A stretch of DNA of 7,624 bases, taken from Rhodospirillaceae bacterium TMED167 (lineage in GTDB: Bacteria > Pseudomonadota > Alphaproteobacteria > Rhodospirillales_A > UBA2165). Below are positions 6,168 through 7,624 of this stretch, in pieces. The notes beneath the pieces are model-generated. The model did no database searches. It saw nothing but the letters and a program-made list of their open reading frames with translations, and had not been told where the DNA came from. The stretch lies in the NCBI GenBank assembly GCA_002170915.1, contig NHHQ01000045.1, positions 8,568 through 16,191 of the forward strand. The letters are read 5' to 3'. Numbering within the stretch: the first letter of the stretch is position 1; every line of letters begins with the position of its first letter. Both the position numbers and the translations under genes were made by a program.

Positions 6168-6976
6168 ATACGGTGACAGTGGCGGCCTCTCAGCCCCTTG
6201 CGTGGAAGCGCATACTTTTTGGTACCACACTTCGGACCAAGATCACGACCGGCGCGATCATTCTTCTAATCTGGCAAGTTGGCGTTCAGGCGTTTGCTCC
6301 GGCTTTTGTGGCCAAGCCGCTGAATGTGGCTCTGGTCTTTCCAACGGTGCTGATGGATACCGCGTTTCTTCTCGCCTCTTTAAGCACGCTCACGGCCGTC
6401 GTGCAGGGGCTGATTATAGCCCTCATCGCGGGGACAATTGTAGGTGTGGCCATGGGCCGGGTGAAGCTGTTTGACCGCATGCTGAATTTTTATGTTAACG
6501 GCCTCTACACCATGCCCATGGTGGCCCTGCTGCCGTTGATCACGATCTGGTTTGGTTATGAAGACGACGCCCGGTTGGCCACCGTTATCTTTGCCGGCTT
6601 TTTCTCTATCGTCATCAATGCACGTGATGGTGCCCGGTCTGTGCCCCGCGAATATCTCGAAGTTTGCAAAGCCTACAGGGCGCCCATGCGCTACGTCTGG
6701 TTTGACATCACGGTATTTTCATCGCTGCCGTATTTGATTGCGGGCTTTCGGCTGGCGGCGGGCCGGGCACTGGTCGGCGCCGTTATCGCCGAGTTTTTTG
6801 TGTCGCTGGACGGGGTTGGTATGTACGTGCTCGCCAATGCTCGAACTTTTAAGCATAACGAGGCTGTTGTCGGTGTTTTGGCGCTGGTCTTGTTCGGACT
6901 TTTGTTCGAACTTACCATGAACTGGACAATGCGGCGCTTTTTCCCGTGGTACCGGCGAGAAGACTGTGGCGGTTAA
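6164..6976 (+). CDS. ABC importer permease 2 (NitT/TauT family, BPD_transp_1)
   Basis: The 270-residue protein is a second membrane subunit with hydrophobic segments near 28-47, 76-96, 112-130, 138-151, 189-213 and 235-254. Its start overlaps the permease 1 stop as ATGA, so translation is probably coupled; this also decides the start. The EAA loop is at 166-189 (EVCKAYRAP to FSSLP) with Arg172 at the usual Gly position. It then carries AAGRALVGAVIAEFF (198-212), nearly the same as in permease 1, and a shared YxxxxGARS-type stretch before the EAA loop. The two permeases are therefore diverged paralogues, likely forming a heterodimer. It is the last intact gene of the operon; no intrinsic terminator is visible in the 42 nt before the following pseudogene. 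Confidence 0.93.
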   Translation: MNTVTVAASQPLAWKRILFGTTLRTKITTGAIILLIWQVGVQAFAPAFVAKPLNVALVFPTVLMDTAFLLASLSTLTAVVQGLIIALIAGTIVGVAMGRVKLFDRMLNFYVNGLYTMPMVALLPLITIWFGYEDDARLATVIFAGFFSIVINARDGARSVPREYLEVCKAYRAPMRYVWFDITVFSSLPYLIAGFRLAAGRALVGAVIAEFFVSLDGVGMYVLANARTFKHNEAVVGVLALVLFGLLFELTMNWTMRRFFPWYRREDCGG

Positions 6977-7018
6977 TCTGTCTCTCCTGCAGCCAAACAA
7001 GACGGATACAGCAAACTT

Positions 7019-7624
7019 ATGCAGCGTTTCATTCGCATCGTTTCAATAACCCTCAGCCTAATCATCGGGACCTTGTTCCTGATCGAGCTTAACTTTGGCA
7101 CTTGGATATTTGGGCTGGACTACGATGTGTAGAATGTCCCCCAAAACGAGACCCACAATTACGATGTGCCGGATGTTATGAGCCGGCAAGGTAATTACAT
7201 ATACGCGGGATCCACACGGGCTGAGGGGAGCATATGGCGGTAATCCGGCGGTCATTGATGTTCTCGTCATGGGCGGTAGCACGACTGATGAGAGGTTCCT
7301 GCACAACCGTGAAACTTGAGTTGCCTGGTTACAGGAAAACTTCATGACTGCCGGCCAGGGTTAGGTAATCATAAATGGTGCAGTGGCTGGCCAGTCTACC
7401 CGCGGGCACATCAGGGCATTTGACCGCTGATTCGAAAAGACTCCGCGTCTTAACCCGACATACGTCATCGCCTATGTGGGCTCCAACGAGGTAGCCGTCG
7501 GTCAGGGGCCGAATAGATTTGAGGAGATGCGGTCGCCTGACGTTTCCCAACAGATGCACTAATACATGATGAATCATGGTTTTCTCTATGATCAAATCCG
7601 CCGACTTCGGGGACCCTTTATGGC
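7019..7624 (+). pseudogene. Decayed SGNH/GDSL-hydrolase-like membrane-anchored protein, open at the window edge
   Basis: From ATG 7019 the frame reads an N-terminal hydrophobic anchor (residues 7-22) then LNFGTWIFGLDYDV, stops at TAG 7130-7132, and continues readably to about 7228. A 1-nt shift around the G-run 7225-7228 moves the frame; it then reads AYGGNPAVIDVLVMGGSTTDE, with block I Ser in GGST. Further in-frame stops lie at 7317 (TGA), 7362 (TAG), 7428 (TGA) and 7560 (TAA). Between them are NGAVAGQSTRGH (block II-like Gly/Asn) and YVIAYVGSNE (block III-like, GxND with Asp changed to Glu). Order and spacing are those of SGNH hydrolases with an N-terminal anchor, a group often acting on surface glycans or esters. 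Five stops plus a frameshift within 600 bp, beside 7 kb of clean genes, argue for real decay rather than sequencing error. The catalytic Asp-His end lies beyond the window. There is no good RBS upstream. Confidence 0.8.

Noticed and set aside
7130..7562. Stop-codon recoding (TGA as Trp, TAG readthrough) instead of a pseudogene
   Set aside because: TGA, TAG and TAA all interrupt the frame and a frameshift is also needed, while TGA and TAG serve as normal stops for intact genes in the window.

Overview
The window looks like chromosomal DNA of a Gram-negative proteobacterium, most likely an alphaproteobacterium. This rests on moderately GC-rich coding DNA, a full-length Mrp/ApbC carrier with an N-terminal MIP18-like domain, and a periplasmic binding protein with a classical Sec signal. 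The taxonomic guess is inference; no rRNA or tRNA gene is present.

Layout. Positions 1-728 (minus) hold most of a short-chain dehydrogenase/reductase of the hydroxysteroid/coniferyl-alcohol dehydrogenase type, cut by the window edge. Positions 820-1929 (minus) encode an Mrp/ApbC-type Fe-S cluster carrier ATPase. Positions 2142-3143 (minus) encode an ACMSD-like amidohydrolase (amidohydrolase_2 family). A 221-bp divergent intergenic region (3144-3364) follows. Then comes a rightward four-gene ABC importer operon of the NitT/TauT/SsuABC class: ATPase (3365-4162), periplasmic substrate-binding protein (4245-5309), permease 1 (5361-6167) and permease 2 (6164-6976, overlapping permease 1 by 4 nt). 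From 7019 to the window end lies a heavily decayed SGNH/GDSL-hydrolase-like pseudogene with at least five in-frame stops and one frameshift.

How the parts may fit. The divergent amidohydrolase and importer share a control region with two GCAA-N4-TTGC palindromes exactly 21 bp (two helical turns) apart, a third small inverted repeat, and a perfect TATAAT box toward the amidohydrolase. The simplest reading is an uptake-plus-catabolism locus: the importer brings in a small (probably anionic or aromatic) compound, and the amidohydrolase and perhaps the SDR act on it. The substrate cannot be read from the sequence, and no regulator gene is in the window. ApbC is a housekeeping gene whose position here may be incidental.

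The least ordinary points are the tandem operator-like palindromes, a 9-codon leader ORF whose stop overlaps the amidohydrolase start codon inside an RBS hairpin, two dissimilar permeases that both carry Arg where the EAA-loop Gly is expected, a strong hairpin between the binding-protein and permease genes, and the pseudogene. I found no CRISPR array, transposase, phage gene or other clearly novel system.
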